A stretch of 64,000 bases of DNA from Cladopsammia gracilis (taxonomy: Eukaryota; Cnidaria; Anthozoa; Scleractinia; Dendrophylliidae), in assembly GCA_022457155.1 (NCBI GenBank), contig JAJGOT010000211.1:418001-482000 (forward strand), written 5' to 3'. The notes under the pieces are model-generated. The model did no database searches, was not told the origin of the DNA, and saw only the letters and a list, made by a program, of their open reading frames with translations. Positions 53,248-63,690 of the stretch are shown one piece after another. Position 1 is the stretch's first letter, and each line of letters starts with the position of its first letter. The position numbers and the translations under genes are program-made.

Positions 53248-55194
53248 ATAATGAAGCATGTCTAACAATTGTTATCTACGAAACAGGCTATGGCGTTAAC
53301 GTTTAATGGCCAAACTATATACAAATGAATATTTTGTAAGAACACTGACCCATGTATCTTTTTTGGTTAATTTTACATTTTACCAGACGATTTTTCAAAA
53401 TGAGTCTTTTTTGTACTGACAGTATCGAGTATAAGATTTTGAATTCAAAATTTATATCACTCGATATATTGATATACGACGTCTGTGTGCTCGAAAAAAA
53501 TGAAACGGCGCAAGCTTATCTGAAGAAAAAAAAAACAGAATAAAGACCAAGGAAATAATTATAAGCCTCGCTACTGACCGTTGCAGGTATACAAAATAAA
53601 AACAAAAATATATAAAATATATAAAAAGGCAATGAACAATAACAAACAAAATTAAAATGTTATTGTTATAAAAGTTTCAGAAGAGATTAAAGCGAAGTTC
53701 TATACTGTTTATAGTTATATGTACGTTTTTTATCTTGACGTTTCAAAACTGCTGTCCTACCTCTGGTGAAAAAACTGAACCAATCGATTAGTTTTTTAGT
53801 AATTTCTATGGTCGATAACTGTTTAACCCTGCTAATTAAGTCTGTATTTTACAATAAACTCATTCTTACGAGTTGATTAATTTTGACAATTGAAAAGGAA
53901 ATGAGTTTCATCTTCGATTTGGTTAAATCTGTAAATGGAGGCAGTGCCCCCAGCCCCTCCCTTAAACTCGCCACTGCAGTATGTTACGGAACATTTTTCG
54001 CCCGGATTTTTCGGTAAAAAGGTAGACTTCAGTTAATTTTGAAACAGCATCATCTTCCACAATGGTAAGCTAGTTGTATCTAAGTGCTATGCACCTCGGC
54101 TCTTCGAAGAAAGCCTTCGAATGAGAAATTAGCTCTAGGCTCTAAGAGGTTCTAAGGGCGTGAAAAGTAATATCATTAGAATTTCCTCTGTTTGTTTAGC
54201 TTACGTAAGTCAAACTGTGTTGTCGAAATACTATTGGCTACAACTCGTTTATGATAATTGTCCGCTTACTGAGTAACCTGGAGTTCTGCCTTCAAGTGAG
54301 TGAGTCAAGAACACCATTAAACACCATGTTCCTTGATGTTGTTTTGGTCCACTTGGTATACAAGATCCCGGAGGGTAGCAGGGCACCTCTCGCTCAGCCA
54401 TGGAGCTAAATTCCCCAAAAGCCACTGTTACATTGTTGGAGAACCGTGGTATTATCAAGAGGATCAAAATACACATAAGGACTGGTAAAGCTACGCCTTT
54501 GAAGCTCACATTGAAGGAAAAGTCAAGACGAGACAGAGCCAGACTCCCTCAGTGAAGACGAAGACCGCTCTCGATCTGAGTAGGCCGCTCTTTGAATAAA
54601 CCTAATCACCGGATGGTCTAAGGAACAAAACACCAGAATTTGTAACTGTTTACCAAGATATAATCAGTACCAGGACTTGACATTGAAAAACCAAGAAAGG
54701 AACTACGAATACCACACTCACTCCAAGTTCCAAGAGTATACTTTGGCCAGTACGTTTGACGTTTCGCCCCCAACCGAAGACAAAATGGTTTTCGTACAAA
54801 CAAAAGCAAAGACTGACCTGTAACCGAAGAAAGAAAGAGATCACACAGCCCATCGCCGAAAAGATACTGAATAATAGAGCCCTGAACCTTACTTGGATAT
54901 TGAACATTCTGACAGTGTTGTCTTTCCTAACTACAAGTTGAGATTTGAGATTCAATTTTAAACTAAGTGCAATTTTTGTGACATCATTTCGAGAATTTTT
55001 CAGTTCAGATATTCACGAATACCGTCGTCGCACATCGCTGCGAATCGTTTATTAAATTTATTGATGGCCAGGAGAGCCTACGTTTCAAGTGTAAGGACCA
55101 AGAGAGTCCATGTTTTCCGTGTCACGAATATCATTGAAAGCTTAAATGAAGAATTCAGTCACCACAAGTAAGTTTTCAAAGTACACTTTTTTTT
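53248..55194. other. intergenic, no gene accepted
   Basis: 54250-54950 has a coding-like base composition and an open frame with a hydrophobic start on the minus strand (ALPVLMCILILLIIPRFS), but no family could be assigned and no splice context was convincing. Confidence 0.4.
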
Positions 55195-55282
55195 TCTTTG
55201 GATTGTTTACGACTGCTGTGATTGGTCAGAGTAATTACTTTGGTTTTGGTTTTACCACACAGTAATTGAAAACTGCTCTATA
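55195..55282 (+). mobile_element. partial copy of the GAAAACTGCTCTA family
   Basis: GATTGTTTACGACTGCTGTG, AGTAATTACTTTGGTTTTGG and TTGAAAACTGCTCTA: only the right end of the element. Followed by TATATTGTACCT-type runs to 55420. Confidence 0.85.
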
Positions 55283-55444
55283 GTACGTATATATTGCCCT
55301 TATATTGTACCTATATTGTACTTAAATTGCCTACTAATTATATTGTACCAATATTGTACTTATATCGTACCTCTATATTGCACTTATATCGTACCTGTAT
55401 TGTACTTATATTGCACTTATTTTGAATTCTAGGTCGATCTCAAA

Positions 55445-55501
55445 ATGAACCGTGCAATTATTGTGGTGTTGTTATCATTCTTTGTGTGTTCGTTCTTCAA
55501 T
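55445..55501 (+). CDS. WAP-protein exon 1 (signal peptide)
   Basis: 19 codons: MNRAIIVVLLSFFVCSFFN, then donor GTAAGT. AAA ATG AAC is a reasonable start context; an upstream TTCTAG|GTCGATCTC at about 55433 may be a 5'-UTR acceptor. Confidence 0.8.
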
Positions 55502-58500
55502 GTAAGTAACATGTTAAATTCGGTTTTTATTAAACGAATCCTTTTTTTAGGGAACCTCCATTGTGATAACAAGTTGATGTTAAATTGTTAGAAATAAAGT
55601 CTAAGTTTCGATTCATAAAAATTCTTTTTCTTGGGCCAGTTTAGCTTCAACAAAAACAAAACGCAAACAGCGGTTACAAACATTTGTCTAAAATGCATTT
55701 CTTTCAGTTACTTGACGTTTCGTATGTACCAAATACATCATCAGAAGTGATCGTTATTGGTGTCGTTATTAAAAGCGAACTAAATTTAAATGTATGAAGC
55801 AAAGTAAAACAGTTGTAATTTTATTCTATTGGTTCCAGTTCTTTGCTTTATACATTTAAATTTAGTTCACTTTTAATAACGATCACTTCTGATGATGTAT
55901 GTGGTACATACAAAACGTCAAGTAACTAAAAGAAATGTATTTTAGACAAATGTTTGTAACCGCTGTTTGCGTTTTGTCTTTGTTAAGGAAATTTCAGTGT
56001 ACAAAAAAGTGGATATATGAATATCGCTTATTTTTGCTTTTAAACTTCCCGCGTGCCGCCATTTTAAATTTTTATGACGTGTTATGGTTGCCGCTGATGT
56101 CCTTTTGTTTGGAACAATTGGGCAACATATGACGTCAAATATTCAAAACGGCGGCGCGCGGGAAATTTAAAAGCGAAAATAGGCGATATTCATATCCAAT
56201 TTTTGTGCACACTGAAATTATATTTCCACTTGTTATTAACATAATTGAAATTTAAACATCATTTCCAACAATTTTACGTCAGTTTGTTCTAATACTGGAG
56301 GTTCTCTCTAAGGGTTCCGCGGTCTTTTCTTAGGTTATACTAGATCCTGAAACGAAAATTCCCATTGTTAAAAAGGCCCAACAAAATTAATCAAAATCCT
56401 TTCTATTTTCAGGGTGATCAGTACCCTCCGACCTCCACCTCGTTATCCCCCCCCATCTCGCTACCCCCCCCCCCCCCCCCGAAACACCCCCATGTTCTTT
56501 ACTAACTAGGTAACCACTTCACCCTTGATGACCATCCGGGTATGACCTTAGTCCTTACATTCCACACTTTTCTGATCTCTTTAGGGTCAATCTTGATATT
56601 TGTATACCATTTCATTTTCTGTTTTCCTTCTCCTTTGCCTTTGTATTACCAGGGGTATTGCTACAGAGATAGTTACTATATTACTACAAAAAAAGTGCTA
56701 TTAGTTATTGAATATTATTAGTAATTATTTCGGTTATTATCATTTATAATTTACTTTAGAAAGTTTTTATTGTAATATCAAAATGTTATCATATATAAAC
56801 AGATTAGATCCTTTCTTTTTGTTTTTCAGGATCAGGCTTGGTCGCGATCGGCTAAAATGAAGAGACAGGGTGAGTAACTCGCTCATATTAGTTGTGATTA
56901 CGAGGGATTTCTGATCCACAGCGTTCCTCAAAACGTAGAACCACCTCCTACAGTAAGAATATGAAATGCTTCCAGCACAAAAGACATACAAGAGAATGTC
57001 CGCGAAAAAGTGTCCTTAAGGCGGGTCGCAACCTAAATTTGAATGAAATTTGAGAGGTTTAAAGAGGGGAAAGAAGAAAGAAAACGAATTTTGGAACACC
57101 AACAAACAGTTGATACCCACACAAGAGCACCCCAGGTTGCTAGTGAACTAACTTGGTGTCCGTCTATTAATTATTAACTACAAATTCTAATTTCAAAACT
57201 TCACTAAATCTTCAATATTTCTTATTTCTCTTAATTTTACAAATCCTTTGAGAAAAACTATTTCCTCCCAAATATACCCAAAAATTTACAAAACACCCCA
57301 TAACATAGATTCATGGGATGAGCATGAGTTTTTGGATTGCTTGAAACGTAGCCTGCGAGCAAGCTCTCGGGCTCGGGGTTTGAGAGAGCGGAGAGCGAGA
57401 GCTTGCAACGATGTCTCAGAAATTTGAATGCCGCCCCCAATACTTCCCGTGGCTTCCCGCTGTCCGAGCTGTCAGAATTCGGCCAATCAGCGCAAACCGG
57501 AAACGAGCGTTAATGTCAACAAACATGTAACAGTCCACGTGAAAAAAAAACGGAACTTGCTCGCAGCAAGTATGGCAAATATAGATCTGTGTAGGGAGAA
57601 AACCGAAAGCAGAAGATCCAAACGATTTAATATTGTAGATATTGTAAAGCTTCGTTAAAACTTCGCTAGCGTGTTTATAATTTTGTGAATCGCGAGATGT
57701 TTTTTATTGAAAAGGTTTCAAATTACTTTCGAACATATGCAAATTGCGTGGTGAACAAAAATAAATAAACTAAATAGCACCGGCCAAAACACTAGAGCTC
57801 TTTCGATAGCTGTTCAAATGGCTGGAAATCTTTCATCTAAACGGGTACTAACATTCGCCGTTCGAAAGGGTGAAGATTTTTTTCAAACGTTTAACAGCCG
57901 CCGTTTGAACGGTTGAATATTTTTTCCCGTTAACTTTCAGCGTGAGAGGTCACAATTTTCTCGGCTGACCCAAACAAAAGCTGAAACTTCGCCGATCTTA
58001 ATTCTTCATTAGATACATCGGCAACAGAAGCCGCAGACATTCCAATACTTCTGGCTTCTGCTACCTGGTCGTCGATGATGCGTTGTAACGGACAGACAAC
58101 CAACACTGTTTGATGCTGCCTCCTTTCAATTTGCAGCCGCGGCAGCAAACAGTTGAAATATAAAGCTTTTGCCATAGCCCGTCAGCAAAACAGTGAGGAC
58201 ATCACTGCCTTTAAGTAGTGCTTCAACTGCTTGACGTTGCCCGGGTTTCAATTCCGAAGGAAACTTCACATATTTTGAACAATTCTCGCACGCTTTATGA
58301 ATACAATCTCCTCCGCTCTCCGTGATTTTAGGGAGCTTAAGATCCAGGACGCGACGGCTTTTAGAACGCGGTGACCGAGCTAAAGCCTGGAACGAGAACG
58401 CCGTTCTAAGCTTGGGAAAAATATTCTTTTAAGTTTTGCGATGCGACGCGGTTGTTCAAGATTTTTGTTTTGACAAAAGAAAACGCAAAATATAAAATGA

Positions 58501-60931
58501 GCTCGTTCAAAGAAGTCCAAGAAATGTTGTTATTGTGCTTGGAAGAAGATGATGAAGAATTTGCCGTGTTGTACGAGGCATACACACCGCAGAATCCTCC
58601 ATTTGCTCACTCGTCGTATGAGAAATTTTCTCTTGTAAATGAAGACCCGTCTAAATGTAAAGCAAATTTTCGCGTGGAAAAGGTAGATATCTCTTAACTT
58701 GTTGAAACTTTAAGAGTTCCTCCTATCCAAAGCATTCTCTAATTCGCAGGGCTCGTCTGGCGTTATTCCCGCAGCTTTTTCTTCATCCCTCAGTGACCTC
58801 AGTTTTTTCTTGTACCTAATAACAAGAATTCCCACGTGGTCGCGAACCGACCGCTTATCAACGCTAAATTTAGGAACTGAACATTTATTCAAAGTCGGCA
58901 ATTTTTTCCCACAGGCTTCTTCTCTGTGTGGACTTGGCCACTTCCCTACACAGGATTATGCCGTGGTCGTTTGTCCAAGACATGACCGAACTAAAAGAAA
59001 AAAATAAAACAACAACATCTTTAAAACCGAGTTATAAAATTTGAGCTCAGACTGAGTTGAAAATAATTTTGTGCTTAATTCCACGAAACATCACTTCTTG
59101 CATGTTCTTAGCAAATTAACGCTTAATTTTGCTAAATACAAGGGTAAAAAACAGAGGGAAAAAAGAGGAAGCTTGGAGGCACAACTTACTTCGAAGATTT
59201 TGTCGAAGCCATCCTTCGCTAACCTAAGTCAACCTGTAAATAAAGTTTAAAAAAGTCAGAGCTTTCCCATTTTTGCGGCGTAAATTTCGCTAGAAAGTTT
59301 CAATATGAATCAAGGTTTCGATTTATGTTTAGAGTTGGCACTTAATACACCGTTTTCTTCAAAACAAGAACATTTAATACTCACGTTTTCTACACAACGC
59401 CAAATCCTTCTGACTCGAGTTCTCTACGCGACGGCGACGCTGCGAGCCAGCACTCCGAGGCAAGCGGACTGCTGCTTTTCTGTTAAAAATTACTTCCGGC
59501 CGCGTCTCAAAACCGTCGCGTCCTGGATCTTAAGCTCCCTTTTGTTTTCTTGATCACGCACGACGCACGAACAATGATGACGTTATTATCCAATTAAATC
59601 TCAACCAATCATCATTTTCCGCTAGCTTTCACGGGTTAAACATTCAAATTTCTGAGACATCGTTGCAAGCTCTCATTCCTTTCCCTCCCCCACCCCCTCC
59701 CCCCCAAAAAAACTCCAAACCCGAACCCGAGAGCTTGCTCGCAGGCTACTTGAAACGTGAACGAGATATTTCCATTAAAGCCATGTCAAGCGGCGGAAAA
59801 ATGGCGTTTAGGTTAAGTCCCGCCTTAGGCAAAAGTAATTTTTAGTGTTTCTTGTCTTGAAAGAGAAGTATCCTGGTTCTAAGTTTCACGTTTGCCGATG
59901 AAGGCCTGCGACCATTCATTTGGGAAGTACTATCCTGTAGTATTTGTTTATTATGCTTGGGTCTGTGGATGAAATCCTAACTGAGGTGTGCCCATTCAAA
60001 TGAAAGCTAAATTTTGAGCAGTGTTTTACTGTAGTACTGTTTATCATGCGGTACAAGGTGATTCTAACTTTTGTGTCTGTGGATGAAATCCTAAAGTGTG
60101 ACCATTCAAATGAAAGCTATTGAGCAGTACGTTCCTGTGGTACTGTTTATTATGCTGTACATGGTGGTTCTAACTTTTGTGTCTGTGGATGAAATGCTGA
60201 AGTGTGACCATTCAAATGAAAGCTATGGAGCAGTAGTTTCCTGTTGTACCATTTATTATTTCGTACCGAGTGGCTCTAACTTTTGAGTCTGTGAATGAAA
60301 TCCTTCAGTACAGAGGTGGAACGAGGATTTTTTTTATGGGGGGTGGCTACGGGTATATGCCTAAGTCCATAAAATTTTTCATTGTTGCAATTAAAAAGAA
60401 AAGTGTAAAAACCGACGGTCTAAAGGGGTGGCCGGCCACCCAATTCCCTCGTCCCCCCCCCCCCCCCCCCCCCTCCTGTATCCGCCCCTGCAGTATGGCC
60501 ATTCACATGAAAGCTATTGAACAGCCTTTGAGCAGTTTTTCCCTGTGAGGAGGGAGGGGAGGGTGGATCTGGATCTCCTTCCCCCCAGACCTGCTACTCA
60601 GATGAACCGTTGAATTGGTTCATCTGTACTTTGTCTGTGGTGCACTTAAAAAGTCTTATTCATACCGCGCGCCGAAACTTCATCAGTTCTTCCTTTTTTT
60701 TTGTTCGTTTAAAGAAATGGTACACATTTCTAAAGTATTTGTATTGAATTCGTATCCTACTAGGTCCTCATACTGCAGGACCAGGTTACGAGCCGAAACA
60801 AGGTAAATGTCCTAAGCCTTCTGGCCTTGGAATTTGTTCTGGGTATGTTTCGTCGTGCCATAGAGATGACCAGTGTCCAGAGAATCAGAAGTGCTGCTCA
60901 GATACATGTGGAAACGTATGCAAGGAACCAG
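55445..60931 (+). CDS. secreted WAP (four-disulfide-core) domain protein, partial
   Basis: WAP domains are small disulfide-rich modules, often protease inhibitors or antimicrobials; which one applies here cannot be told. Seen: three exons in phase (55445-55501, 56830-56869, 60764-60931). Exon 1 encodes a signal peptide, MNRAIIVVLLSFFVCSFFN. Exon 2 adds DQAWSRSAKMKRQ. Exon 3 encodes a complete WAP domain with eight cysteines at 48, 57, 64, 70, 76, 77, 81 and 85 (KCPKPSGLGIC, SCHRDDQCPENQKCC, SDTCGNVCKEP). It ends in phase 1 at a GTACTAAA donor, so at least one more exon is needed; none was recognised before 64000. The KMKRQ before the domain may be a processing site (inference). Confidence 0.82.
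55647..55985. mobile_element. second head-to-head dimer of a PLE-like 3' end with hammerhead-like cores
   Basis: The left arm (55647-55806) and right arm (about 55840-55985) are inverted copies: AAAACGCAAACAGCGGTTAC at the left, GTAACCGCTGTTTGCGTTTT at the right. Each has CTGATGA (55738-55744 on minus, 55889-55895 on plus), a TGTA/TACA stem, and CGAAAC in the left arm but CAAAAC in the right. The left arm has 12 extra bases (GGTGTCGTTATT). In intron 1 of the WAP gene. Confidence 0.82.
55988..56222. mobile_element. imperfect inverted-repeat element
   Basis: AATTTCAGTGTACAAAAAAG, TGAATATCGCTTATTTTTGC and CCCGCGTGCCGCCATTTT at the left are matched inverted by the right side ending TGCACACTGAAATT. 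It directly follows the PLE-like dimer. Confidence 0.8.
56454..56479. repeat. C-rich tract
   Basis: Runs of C either side of GAT/TCTCGCTA; length uncertain. Confidence 0.75.
56830..56869 (+). CDS. WAP-protein exon 2 (40-bp microexon)
   Basis: Acceptor GTTTTTCAG, 13 codons plus one base (DQAWSRSAKMKRQ), donor GTGAGT. Assigned because phase and splice sites fit both neighbours. Confidence 0.7.
56870..57339. other. intron 2 of the WAP gene, 5' part
   Basis: No features recognised before the transposon at 57349. Confidence 0.6.
57930..58329 (-). pseudogene. RecQ-like DNA helicase fragment
   Basis: Reads FPSELKPGQRQAVEALLKGS, DVLTVLLTGYGKSFIFQLFA (a Walker A-like GYGKS) and then, after a frameshift with a TGA stop, QIERRQHQTVLVVCPLQRII and DDQVAEARSIGMSAASVADV. 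This is the N-terminal part of an SF2 helicase of the RecQ type. The remaining helicase motifs are absent. Confidence 0.78.
58497..58697 (+). pseudogene. PIF/Harbinger (HARBI1-like) transposase N-terminal fragment
   Basis: MSSFKEVQEMLLLCLEEDDE, then EFAVLYEAYTPQNPPFAHSS and YEKFSLVNEDPSKCKANFRV EK. The F.L.....CKANFRVEK pattern resembles the region ahead of the DDE domain in animal Harbinger transposases. The catalytic DDE part is missing. Confidence 0.6.
58710..58983 (-). pseudogene. Myb/SANT-like accessory protein of a Harbinger-type element, broken
   Basis: MSWTNDHGIILCREVAKSTQ then RRSLWEKIAD, followed after a frameshift by LNKCSVPKFSVDKRSVRDHV and a Lys-rich helix with DEEKAAGITPDEPCELENAL. 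Harbinger elements often encode a Myb-like second protein. The shift is near 58885-58895. Confidence 0.65.
59890..60310 (+). repeat. 106-bp repeat family, about 4 units, left part
   Basis: Units with GTCTGTGGATGAAATCCTAA, GTGACCATTCAAATGAAAGC and GAGCAGTACGTTCCTGTGG. The array resumes at 60491 after an insertion. Confidence 0.88.
60311..60490. mobile_element. 180-bp element inserted in the 106-bp repeat
   Basis: Ends CAGAGGTGGAACGAGG and CCTGTATCCGCCCCTG; CAGTA lies on both sides (60306-60310 and 60491-60495). Contains a run of about 20 C. Without it the repeat unit reads through. Confidence 0.85.
60491..60543 (+). repeat. 106-bp repeat family, right part
   Basis: GTATGGCCATTCACATGAAA continues the unit interrupted at 60310. 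Confidence 0.8.
60764..60931 (+). CDS. WAP-protein exon 3 (complete WAP domain)
   Basis: Acceptor ATCCTACTAG, GPHTAGPGYEPKQGKCPKPS and on through the eight-cysteine core to CKEP. All WAP cysteines are in this one exon, as is usual for the domain. Confidence 0.92.
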
Positions 60932-61997
60932 GTACTAAAAGACAAAATTTAGTATTTTAGCTAAGTTGAGAGTCTATACAATTGTTCATGACCATGTCTC
61001 GCACCCTCCCGAGGGGGGGGGGGGGGGGGGATTGGGTGGTGGTGCCTTGCTGGAACTCTAAACCCTTTCACTGTGCAACCCTATTCTAAACTAGGCATCA
61101 AAATTCCCTACCTATCTCAGACTCGATAATTTTCAGAAACTCTATTTTTAATCACTGACCAGTATCCCGATAAATCATATGTACTTATGGACTAAGTGGG
61201 GGGTCCGGATGGGAATATATTTGGCTCGAGGTCATGGTGTACGGGAGCCAATTTCAATCCTGTACAAAACGACCGTTTTGACCGTGTGCAAAATCAAGAC
61301 ACTTTCCAGCTCGAAAAATATGGGATGCAAATGGTTCTTCTCACTAAAACTAGCATATTCGGATCGAGGGAGTCCCAATTTATTATTTTGGGAAGAAAAA
61401 ATGTTCACTAATCACATATACTTTAACAGTTCTTGTTCAGACACAAAAGTTACAACGTAGTTATTCTATGATTTCAATTATTAAATACAATATATTGAAA
61501 CTCGGCAACTTCAGCATAACTGTGAATCGTTGAATTTACTGAACTCTGCCGTAACTTTGTGGTGCACTTAGAAACGCTGTGTTGTAAAATAATTACACTT
61601 ATATTGTACCTTTATTATACGTTTATTGTACCTATGTAAGGGATAATGCCCGAGCTCCGAGGCCTTCTTAAAAATAATGACCAAGCGCTATTTTTATGAA
61701 GTCCGAGAAGCGAGGTAAGTGAGGACTGTGCAAGCGTTATAATCATTGTAATGGGAAAAGTCAAACTAAATTTCAATTTTTACGACGGCTTTAATGACTC
61801 CCTTGGGCGAATTTTTCTTATACCGTTACAAAAAGTTCATCGTTTGTTAGAATTGATCAACTATGTCCTCGATGAAACACTGTGATGCGCTGTGTAGCGC
61901 CGTTTGTGATATTCTTTACTGGCCAAATAGGATGCTTTTCAAGTTACCGCAAACTAGGAAAAAGATTCAGGAGGATGCAATCTTGGAAAAATGTTAG
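60932..61997. other. 3' part of the WAP gene intron or intergenic
   Basis: A G run at 61012-61030 and a diverged relative of the CCCTATCCCAGAC repeat at about 61060-61140. No further exon was recognised. Confidence 0.5.
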
Positions 61998-62625
61998 CCT
62001 GCATGACAGGAGCTTTATGAGCCAAGCGGGACGAGCGAAGCGCGACACAAGCGCGATTCGCGAGACGATGGGAGGGATAAAAATAAAGCGCCTGAGGACA
62101 GTCCATTGCTCTGGTTCTTCCACAAATCCTGCACCGTTCATCTGGAAAACGGTAATGCTGACTGGCCAATTTATACCACGTGACGATGATGTGTGAGATC
62201 AATTATACCAAAATGTTAACAACAAAATAAAAACAAAGCTCTCATTTTACCTTGGTTTTTGCTTCTGTTTTCTCGACTGAAACATTTATCAAACCTTGGA
62301 TTTCCTCCTGCAATCGATCAACTCGATTTATGTCTGGTATATTTTCGTTGGCTGGCAAGTCACTGGCAAGTTTTCTTTACCCAGCGACAGCTTCTTTGTC
62401 ACTCTTTCCTGGGTATGAACACGAGGGGAACCATCCACGGAGACGCTTGGCCTGGCGCTTGGAGAACTCTTTGCCAGTCTTTTCACCGACGGATTACTTG
62501 GCAATTCGGCCCGCATTGAGCTCCTTGCTTTACTTCGGACAAGGTTAGCGCATTTCTGACACGATCTACTGGACAGGCTTGAGTTTGGTTCAACATACGC
62601 AACGCCCCGGCAATGTTGCCTTTGG
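61998..62625 (-). pseudogene. degraded transposon coding sequence with TAGCCTGCATGACAGG end
   Basis: The left edge TAGCCTGCATGACAGGAGCT matches the start of the 36-bp insertion at 37663. On the minus strand inside it an open frame reads SSMRAELPSNPSVKRLAKSS and KKLSLGKENLPVTCQPTK; a neighbouring frame gives DINRVDRLQEEIQGLINV and SVEKTEAKTK before a GTAAAA donor-like site. The family is not recognised and the frames are shifted. Confidence 0.4.
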
Positions 62626-62918
62626 GTTACTGAAAAAAATGCAAAATAAATGATTTAGGGCCGTAAACTTTGGTAGGAGTTCGCGAAGACATGGACGAAA
62701 CTCCTCATTTTAATAGTACTTCGTTTGTAGAATGCAGACACGCTTGGCGCCAGAAAGGTGACAATTTTAATGCGTGTCATATTAATGTCGATTTTTACTG
62801 ACTTCATTGCTTTTTTAAGTAGTCTTTTCAAATGTAAAAGAAATAATTCACGGCTTTTTCCATTTCCATTTCCATTTTATTTATTTTGCCATTAACCACA
62901 TTAAAAAAAATATACATG

Positions 62919-62975
<57 letters not shown>

Positions 62976-63284
62976 TTATAATAATAATACAACACACTAG
63001 AAAGGCTTGGAAAGTAATAGACAAGTGTGGATTTGATCGGAAATCAATGAATTAAATATTAAAAGCGAGTACAGAAAAATTGGTAGCTTCAATCAAGGCG
63101 CCTTAGAGTCTCATGCGCATGAGTATAGGCAACGTGTAGCTTCTTGTTTTCAACAAAAACCTCCTGTTCCACCTCACTGACCACATTAATGACCTACTGT
63201 TCCACCTCAGTGATTTTCTAGAATCTTCCTAATTTAAAAAATCAGCATAATTTATTAAAAATTCCAATATGGAGAATTTTGTGT
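62626..63284. other. non-coding with (ATA)n
   Basis: (ATA)n at about 62924-62971 preceded by CCATTTCCATTTTATTTATT, probably a reversed retroelement tail. Otherwise nothing recognised. Confidence 0.6.
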
Positions 63285-63410
63285 GTTTCTTGGTGTTGCG
63301 GAAGCCATTGTTGGTTAGCTTTTGTGTTGTGGTGTGGGTATTGTTCAGTGTCTTTTGAATCTTTTGTTTTACATCATTTGGTGATCACACCATCCGCAAC
63401 ACCAAGAAAC
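63285..63410. mobile_element. 126-bp MITE, copy 2 (inverted)
   Basis: The reverse complement matches 52374-52499 nearly throughout, with the same 18-bp TIRs. The two copies flank the visible WAP exons. Confidence 0.93.
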
Positions 63411-63497
63411 TACCAGTATTTTTAAGAAGGCCTAGGAGCTTGGGCATTACTTACATATTGTACCTATATTGTACCTCTTTTGTACCTTTGTATCTAT

Positions 63498-63690
63498 AGA
63501 ACGGTTTTTAATTGAGTATCGAAAGTAAATTCGCAATTGCTTTGATTTTGCATTGCTATGCTTTGTGATTGGTTAAAAAAATCTCGCGCCACTTTATTAA
63601 CCAATCAGAGTTGAAACCAAAACCAATAGTGACTTGCTCACACGCATCTTCCCGCGCTTGGCACCGGCGACATGTATTTGCTTCGCGTTC
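63498..63690 (+). mobile_element. diverged partial copy of the GAAAACTGCTCTA family
   Basis: ATAGAACGGTTTTTAATTGA, GAGTATCGAAAGTAA, AATCTCGCGCCACTTT and AACCAAAACCAAT correspond to 53010-53160. Confidence 0.75.

Larger units (their letters stand above)
58330..59540. mobile_element. 1.2-kb transposon nested in the 2.4-kb one (PIF/Harbinger-like)
   Basis: TIRs AGGGAGCTTAAGATCCAGGA (then CGCGACGG) and the exact inverse at the right end; flanked by TTT on both sides (58327-58329, 59541-59543), a 3-bp duplication as PIF/Harbinger elements make. Contains a Harbinger-like transposase start on plus and a Myb/SANT-like remnant on minus. Confidence 0.85.
57349..59748. mobile_element. 2.4-kb transposon with 9-bp target-site duplication
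   Basis: TIRs start TAGCCTGCGAGCAAGCTCTC and end with the inverse GAGAGCTTGCTCGCAGGCTA; a second paired segment, CTTGCAACGATGTCTCAGAA, extends each TIR to about 85-100 bp. Flanked by CTTGAAACG at 57340-57348 and 59749-59757. It carries a broken RecQ-like helicase fragment, itself split by an inner transposon at 58330-59540. The 9-bp duplication points to a Mutator-like mechanism; no MULE transposase is seen, so it was probably mobilised in trans. Confidence 0.9.

Noticed and set aside
54249..54509. Minus-strand frame with a hydrophobic start
   Set aside because: Looks like a signal anchor, but neither family nor exon borders could be supported.
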